DNA of 64,000 nucleotides. Source: Ambrosia x helenae. Taxonomy: Eukaryota; Streptophyta; Magnoliopsida; Asterales; Asteraceae. Below the pieces are notes generated by a model that made no database searches, was not told where the DNA came from, and saw only the letters and a list, made by a program, of their open reading frames with translations. Made by a program: the position numbers and the translations under genes. The DNA lies in the NCBI GenBank assembly GCA_030844895.1, contig CM061233.1:60785468-60849467 (forward strand). The letters are read 5' to 3'. This document shows positions 36,083-46,261 of this stretch, piece after piece (position 1 is the stretch's first letter; each line of letters begins with the position of its first letter).

Positions 36083-37243
36083 TTAATTGTCACAACTATC
36101 CCCATAATACCCTTAAATTTCTTGCTTAAATATGTTGTACATGTTGCTTCTTAAGTTGTACAAAAATAAAAATGACTATGTTAATCATCACTCCCCCTTA
36201 ATAAGATAATAAGATAATATAGGTTAATCAAACAAATAAGTAGTATCTACTATCTACTGCCGATGACTAATGGGCCAACGGAGTCAAGGTAAGATAGTCC
36301 ACTATAAATATTGGATTATATTTATAACATACATTTCAACTCTTATATACCATTTACACTAGACAAAATTACACTTTGTTTCCTTTAGGTATGACCAAAA
36401 TTATTAAATGTGTCATTTAAAATAAAAATTTTCATTTTATGTCCAAATTCATTGTTTTTCTTACAGATTTTGTCCTTTTATACTAACTCAGTTAATAAAC
36501 TCAGTTAACTATAATCTAACCAAGGGCAAAATAGTCCATTCACATGCTTTTGACTAAAAAATCCCCACCTGACCTAAATTCCAGCCTCTTTAACGATCTT
36601 CTTCCTTAAAATCAATTTATAGGTTCTTCCGCAACCAACTCACCACCATCACCACCCACCATCACCTCCACTTTAACCCAACACCATGGCATCAACCTCA
36701 CTATCACCTCCACCACCACAACAACCACCACTTGCCACTCCCACCACAACCACCACCCCACCCACCTCCACCTCCACCACCATCACCCAACTCCATCCAC
36801 CCCTTCCCACCACCACCATTGTTCATCACCAACAACCCAACCCAAAATCAAACTTGCAACTAAGTATCAAAGTAAAACCCCAGATATCAAAATCAGACCG
36901 AAAATCAAATTCGTTCACCAACAACCACCGTTCACCACCATCATTCACCCCTAGTTCAAAATTAGTTCCTTTTCATACATCATCGGAAGATAATCGTTCA
37001 CGAACAACAACAACAATCGTCCACCTCCTTTTTTATTTAAGGTTGTGGTTTTCAAATTTGGGCATTTAATTGGAGGTTGTGGGTTCTCGGATTTGGTCGA
37101 AGGTGGCATTAACAGATAGAGATAAAATGGAGATAAATGGGTGTAATTTGGTGGTGTGGGAGTGATGGCTGATAATGGAAACTGTACTAGTGGTAAAAGT
37201 GGTTGCATGTGGTAATGGGGAGTAGTGATGGTGGTGGTAGGTG

Positions 37244-37276
<33 letters not shown>

Positions 37277-37279
<3 letters not shown>

Positions 37280-37858
37280 CAGGAGTGTTTTATAATAACG
37301 TTAGGAGTGTTTTATAATGAAAGGGAATCTAGTATGCATTAATAAGGAGTGTTTTATAATATCATTGGGAGTGTTTTATAATAACATCAAGAGTGTTTTA
37401 TATTGAAACTAAACACAGTAGAAGTGTTTTAAAACAGTAGAAGTGTTTTAAAACTGATATGAGAGAGAAACTAGTGTGCATTAATTAAGGAATTATGGGA
37501 ATGGTTTCAAAACTAATAGGAGAAAGAAATTGGTTTTCTCTAAATAAAGTGCATGGTTGCTTTTGTTTTGTGAAGATGAATGTTTGACTTTGAATGATAT
37601 TATTGAAAACAGTAATTAGGATAGAGATAGAGAGGTACCATAAATGTAGGAAGCATTTAAACAGTTTCTAAAAAACTTGATACATAATGATCTTGATACC
37701 CTCATTTAAAACACATATTGACAATCCTACCATAATTTCTTTAATATATTAATTAGATTTTAAACACCATCCTATCTTTTAATCTCCACCATCTATCTTT
37801 AAATCTAATGGTTCAAAACACTTCCTACACAAAACCATTTTCCTACAGGAACCCTAAC
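37277..37858. mobile_element. (TA)n-flanked element T3 (left end truncated)
   Basis: The right end, read on minus, is AGGTTAGGGTTCCTGTAGG, the terminal type shared by its neighbours. The left end lacks the matching terminus. The interior repeats GGAGTGTTTTATAATAAC. (AT)n lies on the left (37247-37276) and (TACA)n on the right. Confidence 0.5.
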
Positions 37859-37911
37859 CTATATACATACATACATACATACATACATACATACATACAT
37901 ACATACATACA

Positions 37912-37947
<36 letters not shown>

Positions 37948-37949
37948 TA
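37859..37949. repeat. (TACA)n microsatellite
   Basis: About 20 tandem copies of TACA (read ATACATAC...), ending in a short TA run. Confidence 0.95.
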
Positions 37950-38375
37950 GGGTTGGGTTATTGTAGGAATATTGGTTTGTGTGAGAAGTGTAGGAAGGAT
38001 TAAAAATTGATATGTATGCATATTTTTTTGACGTATTCATGGTGTTTTGGATTGTCTTGCTTAGAAAAACACCAAACATAACAAATTAATAACCAAAAAC
38101 AACGTATTTTAAGCAGAGTGTTTTAAGTAATTACTAGGGTGTTTTAAGCACAGTGTTTTAAGTAATTACTAGGGTGTTTTATCTGTTATTTAAATTTATT
38201 GACTATAATACATTGGATTATGTTTTAAATTTTTTTATATTGTTGTGTTAAGTGTTTTTCAAGCCAAAACAACCCAATACATCATTCCAAAATAAAAAAC
38301 ATGATGCCTGAATGTCAATTCTTAATCATTCTCACATTTCTCACACAAATTAATATTCCTACAGGATCCTCTACC
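37950..38375. mobile_element. (TA)n-flanked TIR element T4
   Basis: The left end GGGTTGGGTTATTGTAGG and the minus-strand right end GGTAGAGGATCCTGTAGG form inverted repeats continuing about 70 bp (shared TTGTGTGAGAA). Non-coding. Confidence 0.6.
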
Positions 38376-38382
38376 TATATAA

Positions 38383-38776
38383 GAGTTGCCTAAAAAGTCC
38401 ATTTTTCCTAAGAAGTGTAAGAAGTCTATGTAGGCATTGTGTTTTAAATTTTAGGAGAAATGTTTTATATTATTTTGGTATTGTGTTATATAGGAAAACA
38501 ATAAAATTAACAATTTAAAACACAATCAAATGTATTCTAATCATTAAATCTGAAACACGATGCAGAGAAATATAATCAGTGTGTTCTAAAGATAATCAGC
38601 GTATTTTACAATTTAATGCATAGAATCTATTTGATTGTGTTTTAAATTGTTACTTTTGTTGTTTTTCTATATAATACAATACCAAAAGAGTATAAAACAT
38701 TTATCATAAAATTTAAAACACAATGCGTACATAGACTTCTTACACTTCTTAGGAAAAATATACTTTTTACACGAAC

Positions 38777-38783
<7 letters not shown>
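38383..38783. mobile_element. (TA)n-flanked fold-back element T5
   Basis: Arms match over about 100 bp (CCTAAGAAGTGTAAGAAGTC and its complement), with outer ends GAGTTGCC and AGGGTAGGGTTC. Non-coding. Confidence 0.65.

Positions 38784-38827
<44 letters not shown>
38784..38827. repeat. (TA)n microsatellite
   Basis: An uninterrupted TA run between elements T5 and T6. Confidence 0.95.
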
Positions 38828-38829
<2 letters not shown>

Positions 38830-39842
38830 ATAGGGTTCAAATAGGAACCAACCCTTAAGTAGGAACTATAGGAACCAATCTGAGTCATCCATCTTCAATG
38901 GCATGATTGTAAATAAGTAAAACTTTAATTAATTATTATTTTAATAAAGGGGTATTAAAGTCTTTTGTTCAATATCATTTATTAGGTAATTAATAAGAAA
39001 CTCATGTATATTTGGAAACAACAAATTAGTGTTTATGGTATACCCAAATGTATTTATTGTATATACTATTAAAATTATATCTCGGTATATATACAACAGT
39101 GTACATTGGTGTATATTCGTTTTTTCATTCATCATCATCACCAACACAAGATATACATTGGTGTATATTCGTTTTTTCATTCATCATCATTCAACATCAT
39201 CAACACAGATATACATTGGTGTATATTGGTTTTTTCATTCATCATCATCAACACAGATATACATTGGTGTATATTTGTTTTTTCATTCATCATCAACACA
39301 GATATACATTGATGTACACAGATATACATTGGTGTATATTCGTTTTTTAAGTGTACATTGGTGTATATCAGTTTTTTTTTTTCATTCATCATCATCAAAC
39401 ACATATATACAACAGTTATATGATCTTCTATCACATGAGATTGTGATTCAATGTTTTCATGTATAGAATTATCATCCATAATTTGGAAATCTGAATCGTT
39501 GGCCGATTTTAGATTCTTTTAAATCGAAAGTTTTTTCAATTCAATCAATTTAAATCTTCTGAATTCGACTGGAAGTTATTTCGATTCAATGGAATTCAAT
39601 CGAATGTGATTTTTTTTTATTTGGGATTAGAGATGATAATAGGTTGAGAGATTTAAGGAAAGTAAAAAAAAACTTGCATATTAATTGCAGGAAGATAATT
39701 AACCGCCATATATAAAACTTTTAATTAAATTAAAATATAATATTTAATTGTCTAATTACATAACTACCCCCTAGATCAAGATCAAAGATGAATGGCTTAG
39801 ATTAGTTCTTAAGTTCCTAACTAGGCTCTTGGTTCCTATTTG

Positions 39843-39845
<3 letters not shown>
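38828..39845. mobile_element. (TA)n-flanked TIR element T6 with internal repeats
   Basis: The left end GGATAGGGTTCAAATAGG and the minus-strand right end TGATCAAATAGGAACCAAG share inverted TAGGAACCAA motifs over about 80 bp. The interior (39095-39420) has five to six tandem units of about 60 bp containing ATACATTGGTGTATATTCG, then a T-run and CATTCATCATC; ORFs there (up to 145 codons) are repeat artefacts. Confidence 0.65.
39095..39420. repeat. Tandem repeat of about 60 bp within T6
   Basis: Units share ACATTGGTGTATATTCG, a T-run, and CATTCATCATCATCA. Five to six copies with length variation. All three frames stay open because the unit lacks stops. Confidence 0.85.

Positions 39846-39910
<65 letters not shown>
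39846..39910. repeat. (TA)n microsatellite
   Basis: About 32 TA units between elements T6 and T7. Confidence 0.95.
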
Positions 39911-39913
<3 letters not shown>

Positions 39914-41231
39914 GAATTCTAAATTTTAAACCACTCTCACTTGAGAAAACCAATTAAACCCAATTAAAAGGTCCAGCTTTGTCCACGTATGATTAATTCA
40001 AGAGGTCTCCAAGGGTAATTTAGGTACTTTTGTCAATTTATTTATCTCACTTTTCCCCTCCGTGACACATTCACAATTCCAACATAACTTTTTCATTTTT
40101 CAAATTCAACTCTTTCATTTTCTCTCTCTCATTTTCTAGATCTAATTCTCTTTCTTGTCTTTTAATGTGCATCTAATTCTCTTCTTTTCTTTCAATGGTC
40201 ATGAACTGATCTGTCTACCTTCTAGTTCTTCATGTCTTTCTTTTTGTTTTGCTATTCTTATATGTTCTACATATGGTACAATGACTAATGGTACTGGTTC
40301 TTGGGATGAGGTTGTGAGGTTTGAATTTATTTGTAGCAATGGATGGTTTGCTTATAGATGAGTAGGTGATTGATGATTAAAGAGCAGATATGTTTTGACG
40401 TATTCATTTGTATGTTTTTTTTTTGTATTCATTTTATGTTTTTTTTTTTTTTTGTATTCACTTTACATTATTTGCCTAAGAGCAGATATGTTTTGCTTTT
40501 GAATTTCGTGATCTGATGCTAATTTTTTTCTTTGATAATAGATTTCATCTCAAGAAAAAGCAATGTACAACTTTTTTAGCACTTGGTACAACTACCCAAA
40601 GCATGAAAAAGTCCAAGAGTTTGGAAATGGATCCGAAGGTGCAAGATAATGGGTTTTGTTTTTATAAATTTTATAGATTTAGATTTTCTGGTTTGTTTTG
40701 TAAATAACTTGTCTATCAAAGCTTTGATTTTGATATAAAAACATTTGTTTTTAATGTAAAAACATATCTTTTTGTTGTTTGAGATCATAATTTATCATAT
40801 CTTTTTGTGTTTGTGTTATAAAAACATATGTTTTTTGCGTTTGTGTTATACTTTTTCATATGTTTTTGTGTTTGTGTGTATAATTTATTTATATGTTTTT
40901 AGTGAATAAGTTGCAAAAACATATATAATTTGTTAAAAAAAACTTCTGTTTTGCCCCTGGAAAATAACGAATGAATGGTTTTAGAGAGAGGAGAGAGAAG
41001 AGAGGAGATTGAAAAGTAAGAGAGAGGAGAGAGACACTTGATGGTTTTTGAGAGAAGAGGGAGAACACTTAAAAGGTAAGATGACCATTTTGCCCTTTAA
41101 AGACTAAAGTAACATCTTACTTACTAATATAAAATTTGAAAAAACAAGAACCATAGATGATACTAAATGAAGGGTCAAGATGATGGTTTTCATGGTTTTC
41201 TTAAGTGGAGAGGGTTTTCAAATTATCCCTC

Positions 41232-41235
<4 letters not shown>
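39911..41235. mobile_element. (TA)n-flanked TIR element T7
   Basis: The left end GGGGAATTCTAAATTTT and the minus-strand right end GGGGAGGGATAATTTG are inverted repeats that share ACTTGAGAAAACCA/ACTTAAGAAAACCA. The 1.3-kb interior includes short frames (for example 40155-40361) without recognisable domains and several TCTCTCTC/GAGAGAG arms. Confidence 0.6.

Positions 41236-41278
<43 letters not shown>
41236..41278. repeat. (TA)n microsatellite
   Basis: A TA run between elements T7 and T8. Confidence 0.95.
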
Positions 41279-41281
<3 letters not shown>

Positions 41282-41500
41282 CGGGGTTCTTTTACAAAGT
41301 GTATTTTTCGTACAAAGTGTGAGAAGTCTGTATAGACATTGTGTTTTAAATTTTAGGCATGATGTTTTAAGTTCCTTTAGCATAGTATTATATAGAAAAA
41401 CACAAAAAATAACAATTTAAAACACTAATTAATGTATTCTCGATATGTAATCTAAAACACCATACAAAGAAAGTAATCAGTGTGTTTTAAATTTAATGCC
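41279..41500. mobile_element. (TA)n-flanked element T8 (right part missing)
   Basis: Starts GGGCGGGGTTCTTTTACAAAG and continues with sequence very like T5 (GTGAGAAGTCTGTATAGAC, ATTGTGTTTTAAATTTTAGG). It then runs directly into the right arm of the host Mutator-type element with no right terminus, so its 3' end was lost. The right boundary is approximate. Confidence 0.5.
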
Positions 41501-41865
41501 TAAATTGATTTTGATTAAGAAAATGGTTAAAGAGGTTAGGATTGTGACAAATTGGGTTTTTTTAATCAAAAGCATGTGAATGGACTATTTTGCCTTTGGT
41601 GAGATTGTTTTAGTTAGTATAAAATGACATAATCTATAAGAAAAACACATAATTTGAACATAAAATAAAATTTTTTATTTTAAATGATACGTTTCATAAT
41701 TTTGGTTAAACATAAAAGACACAAAGTTTAATTTTGTCTTTACACTATTTTTATAAAGATATTATTGTATTGTCATATGACTTTTATTTTGTGATATGAT
41801 AGTGTTTACACAATTCATAAATTTGTCTAGGTACATAATAAAACATTGATGCATGGCCCCGTCAT

Positions 41866-42850
41866 TCAAACACGAGACTGATGGTTGATGAAGGTACATA
41901 TTGTATTGAACAAGGTACAAGCATTCTCAGACCTATGATCAAACAGAAAGAACACATGATCCTTTTCTTGACTCAATCATCACAATTTTTCCAGCCCATC
42001 CACTTTTATCCATCAATTCTTTGTAATACAAACCCCTGTCTCTCAAACAATCTTTCTCTCCAACAGCTACTAGGATCTTGGAACAACCCAAAGCCCATAG
42101 ATTCGGGTCCTTTTCCGGGTTAAACATCGGGTCATCCAGCCCTCTCCCTGACGAGTTTGCCAAATTCCAAAACTGATCCGTAAACGCTTTCAACTGCTTA
42201 TTTTTCCCAAGTTCGGATCCAATCGGGTCATTTCCTCCGAAATACGGATGGAGTAGAATAATACCCTCTAGGCATAATCCATCTATCGGGCCTAACCCGA
42301 ACCGAATTGCCATATTGTGGGCAATATTCGCCCCAGCACTATCTCCCGCGAAAAACACTTTACGAAAATCCGCAAATTCATTTAACCATGTGTCACGACC
42401 ACCTCCTGTACCATGGGAAGCGACCCAGTGGATCGCTTCCCAACAGTCATTGTACCCAGCTGGGACGGGATTCTCCGGTCCCAACCTATAATCAACGGAA
42501 ACGATAATTATGCTTGACTTCATCGTTAGATAGTTAAGTGTAGGGTGGTAGAGAGGAGTCGTGGTGGACTCGACTACGAAACCACCACCATGAAAGTAAA
42601 TCATAACCGGCAATTTGCGATTAGAGGTGGCGGTTTTGGGAAGGTAAATTCTTGCGGACAGGTTGGTTTCGGGTGAGATGACGACGTCGTTTGATTGGAC
42701 TCCGGTTGAAGAATCGATTCCAGCAGATAACTTGTTGTTTCCGATTAATCTTTCACAACGCCCGTCTTTGTGAACTCTTATAAAACCAATGATTTCGTGA
42801 AGAAACTCATCGGATGTTGATATATCTCCCGACCCGAACACAGAAGACAT
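41866..42850 (-). pseudogene. Plant CXE carboxylesterase, frameshifted copy
   Basis: Alpha/beta-hydrolase of the plant carboxylesterase family, colinear with the intact copy at 51790-52770. It keeps the oxyanion motif HGGG (residues 87-90), the nucleophile motif GDSAG (Ser171) and the acid in EKDCLRDRG (Asp267). Near 41970 a net 2-bp deletion relative to the paralogue shifts the frame, and the read-out ends early at 41939 (303 aa) with an unrelated tail. The old frame continues from 41968 to a TGA at 41866-41868 and still encodes VFF-x-FDH. The catalytic His, just before that, is lost in the shifted product. It also has YRLGPE where the family usually has YRLAPE. Start ATG at 42850 matches the paralogue (MSSVFGSG). 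Likely inactive, if the deletion is real and not an assembly error. Confidence 0.85.
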
Positions 42851-43226
42851 TTTCGACGTTACAACCTCACCACTTAGAAACGCAAAAAATAAATAATTCT
42901 ATCACTTTAATACCGCTGCTTCAAAAGGCAACTTGATAGTGTAGTATTTATTTAGAAAGTGAGTATGTTTTTCATGTTGATCAGTATTTAAATGTGTCGA
43001 TATTTATAGATAATTGATCACTATGGACGGATGATTTGTGTCATATCGATTTTCGATATCTATAGATAATTGACTATGGACGGATGATTTGTTTCATATC
43101 GATTGTCGATAGATTGATGCTATTTAATGATAATGACATTTGAATAATTTTTTTACAAATTTTGTCATCCTTATATCTGTTATACATATTAGAGACATAA
43201 TATAATAAGTTATTTTATCAAATAAT
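42851..43226. promoter_or_regulatory. 5' flank of the carboxylesterase copy at 41.9 kb, with a 58-bp tandem duplication
   Basis: On the minus strand an AAATAAATACTAC TATA-like motif lies about 90-100 bp upstream of the ATG (42940-42952). At 42998-43113 a unit containing CTATGGACGGATGATTTGT and CATATCGATT occurs twice. Regulatory function is inferred only from position. Confidence 0.35.
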
Positions 43227-43544
43227 TCATTTATTTTTCTTTATATAAAACCCTGATAAAAATCTTAGATCTTTTGGACGGAAAGTCGATACATTTCTTG
43301 TGGGGAGGAGTGAGTGATAAGACAAAGATGGTGCGATAGGGTGTCTTTGTCTTTGTTCGTGCAAATCTTCAAATATTTTCCATTCTCTTAAAAGTGGTGG
43401 TAGGAGATTTCTATGCGAAGAAAATAGTTTGTGGAGAAGGTTGATAACAGGTATGTTGGAAGTTAATCGTAAAACGAAGATGAAAGAAAGTTGAAGGTTC
43501 AAAGTGAAAGTTTATTTAATTAGTTTGAATATTTTTTTGAAAGG

Positions 43545-43955
43545 TGATTTTCTATGTTGTATCAAAGATCATGAAAACCCTCTGAGGGGGATCTCCTAGC
43601 CACTCTACAATGGTCAGACTATGTTATCTTAACCGGGCCCACACTGACGTGAGAGTGGTCGGCCCACAAGCGAGTCAAGGCTGCGCATAAGGGGCGCTAA
43701 GGCTTCCACCCGAAAAATTTCCCGCCACCTGCCACTTGACAAATGTTGCATCCTCCACAAGAGGCAAGCCTAGCCTCTCTAGAGTAAATGTACGGTAATA
43801 GAAAACCGGGGGGCATCAGAATCGAACCTGACCCCTCCGAAGAGAGTAGGTGCGACCATCACTTGACAAATATCCAACCATATATGATGAAAATAGGGAT
43901 TGAACCCTTGATCACACAAAGTGAACAAAGGCCACTCTACCACTATGGCTAGATA
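43545..43955 (-). mobile_element. tRNA-related SINE-like element
   Basis: On the minus strand a pol III A-box-like TAGCCATAGTGGTAGAGTGG (43933-43952) is followed about 30 nt later by a B-box GGGTTCAATCCC (43896-43907). A second B-box-like CAGGTTCGATTC lies near 43820. The body continues about 350 bp into a GC-richer region. The 3' end and TSD are not clear. It could instead be a tRNA-like pseudogene cluster. Confidence 0.45.
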
Positions 43956-44571
43956 ATTAACTAGTCTTGATATATCTAGTAAGGTTTAATTACTAGAGAC
44001 AATTATGTAAGTTGGTATTAGATTATAATTAGGAAAAGTATTTGAGTATGATTAGTAGGGTTATGTTAGTATAAATAGATGGTTATGACATATATAATTT
44101 GTGTGTCAAGAATTATAATAAAAGAAAGAGTCGATCTTGATTGAGAACAAAGTTCGTGTTTTTGGACCTGATCGGCAACAGGGAAAATAATTATGTTTTT
44201 CAGTATCTAATAAACCAAAGGGAAAATAATTATGTTTTTCGAAGGAAGAGCATTCACATCAATTGTATTTTGTATGGAAGCCAAATGAATATTTAGACTT
44301 GGAATTGGACCAATATCATCAATTCTTGCATATCATTATTAAAGCAACATATGGACTTGAAGTTGGACCAATATCATCATTCTCTTACGTATCATTATTA
44401 ACAATATTTGGACTTGGTATTGGACTAATATCATCATTTTCTGGGGCTTTTTTTTAAACAAATTGCTAATAAGAGCTTGTTTAGAACGTGGATTCATCTT
44501 CTAAACAATCACATATAAACTCTAAAATTATAAGTGAATAACATAAAATAAGGAACATATTTATAAAAGAA
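43956..44571. other. Spacer with three 60-bp repeats
   Basis: At 44285-44450 a unit with GGACTTG...TTGGACCAATATCATCA occurs three times and keeps a 64-codon frame open. At 44189-44245 GGGAAAATAATTATGTTTTTC occurs twice. The region 43975-44165 (TATAAATAGATGG and so on) resembles the R/U5 part of a small LTR, but ends were not found. Confidence 0.45.
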
Positions 44572-44600
44572 CTAGTTGGGAGCCCGCGCGTTGTTGCGGG
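44572..44600 (-). mobile_element. Helitron-type 3' terminus (minus strand)
   Basis: Read on minus: hairpin CCCGCAACAACGCGCGGG (44600-44583), spacer, CTAG (44575-44572), then T. The corresponding 5' end to the right was not identified. Confidence 0.5.
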
Positions 44601-46261
44601 AAGACAATTTTAACGCGATATTCATTGTTGTTAATTTATCAATCACCTCGTGATAAATTGTGTTGTATTTTTGTTAGTAGTTTTATTTGTATAATTTACT
44701 GTCATAATATATGAAACTAATAAAGTATTTATAATAAATTACCAAATTTTGTTTCTTTCACTTACCTCACGTGCTTCTTAAAAGAATACCATCAAATCAG
44801 GTCCAACCATCTGTGTATGAAACTAAAACCAATTTTAAAAGATAACATCAAAATCATTAGCCAGCAAGATCATATGCTGTAAATTTGTAAATTGGTGTCG
44901 TCTTCAATTATGACGTACCCTAATAACAAGTGTAGAATCATTTTAAAACGCCTTCATGGTGATCTCCACTTGTTACATGAACATTACCCACATATCTTAT
45001 TTTTAGACCAAAATGATGCGTTAAATCATATTAATTATGTATGATGGAATCATCTTAGATTAACAATACATGGTTTAAAGACATAAATGAGCACATATGT
45101 CCGCTCATAACCGTTTAAATAAGAAACATGAAAATATTTAAAACCATAAGAACTTCAAAATCATGTATCCGATTCACATGTGGTTAAGTTGACTCATATG
45201 TGAATATTTTGGTGAAGATTTAAACACGAATAAGAGACCATTTAGAAAGTTACCTAATTGATTAAACGATCCAAGCTCAGATGACCATTTAAAAAGTTAG
45301 CGTACTCTGAATAAATAATGTGTGAAACCCATTTATTAACCTACAAAACTCAAAAGGTTTATAATGTTAAATATCGGTTCATAAAAATTAATCTTCTACA
45401 GGTTGTAGGTGTGGGTTGACAAGTTAAAATCATAAATCTTAAATCTTTAAGAGAGTCACCAACAACTAATAGTATGGTTCATGCAAAGTAGTCAAACCTT
45501 AAGTAACTTCAAAATCAGAAAATGTTGCAAAGAAAAAAAAATAATAACAAAGGGGATTTGCAGCATACCAAATGGTTATAAATTTTTTGACTACATATTT
45601 CTGGATGGGTCCACTACAATTAATATTGCATCAGCATCATCCTGCACATATGTAAATAAGTAAGGAAAAAAATATAAGCTGAACAAGAACACATATAATT
45701 TATATATTTTAAAATTGCATATATTTAGTGCAAAGAATTTAAAAAATGGAAGTTAAAGTCAACTGCGAATCCGATAACTTTAATTATATATTGATATAAA
45801 CAAAACTGATATAAGAAATTTGTTTTGTTGTTTCAACTTTTATTTTGCATGTTCATGTTGTTTCAACTTTTATGTTGTCCAGTATATTGTTGTTTCATGT
45901 TCATGTAGGAGGTGTTTCAACTTTTATTTTGCATTCACGAACTTTTATTTTGTTGTGTATATGAATTGATGTATTTGAGTCACGATATACTGGTTCGTTT
46001 TGTTTTGTTTATAAGTAAAACTAATATAACTTTCAATAGTTAAGATAGTGGTTCGTTTTGTTTTGTTTAAATATATTATTTGATAATTTCGTCACTTTTG
46101 TTTTAATTTCGTTTTGTCACTAAGAACTTTTAGCACTTTTGTTTTTTTTTTTTTTTATTTCGTCAAAAGAAAAAAAAATATATACTTAGATAAATATATT
46201 ATTTTACACGGTAAATATAAAACTACTTATAAACATTAACACAAATAAAATTCATTTTTAG
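44601..46261. other. Spacer upstream of the MULE transposase remnant
   Basis: AT-rich. At 45830-46080 TTTTGTTGTTTCAACTTTTA and GGTTCGTTTTGTTTTGTTT recur. No gene recognised; the 60-codon frame at 45481 has no known domain. Confidence 0.45.

Larger units (their letters stand above)
36362..41738. mobile_element. Mutator-type element hosting a chain of nested elements
   Basis: Termini GACAAAATTACACTTTGT and ACAAAGTTTAATTTTGTC are inverted repeats that extend about 200 bp. They are flanked by perfect 9-bp TSDs TTTACACTA (36353-36361 and 41739-41747). The original element is the left arm to about 37245 plus the right arm from about 41500. The left arm holds a Pro/Thr/His-rich ORF (36686-37069) that is low complexity and resembles the CACCACC interior of the element at 23214. 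Between the arms lie (TA)n-separated insertions. Confidence 0.85.

Noticed and set aside
36686..37069. 127-codon Pro/Thr/His-rich ORF
   Set aside because: Low-complexity CACCACC tract inside a Mutator-type element, mirrored by a GTGGTGG tract in related elements; no domain.
39029..39479. ORFs of 145, 100 and 100 codons over the same bases
   Set aside because: Caused by the 60-bp tandem repeat of element T6; open in several frames and both strands.
43896..43952. A genuine tRNA gene
   Set aside because: A and B boxes are present, but no cloverleaf with acceptor stem could be drawn; better explained by a SINE.
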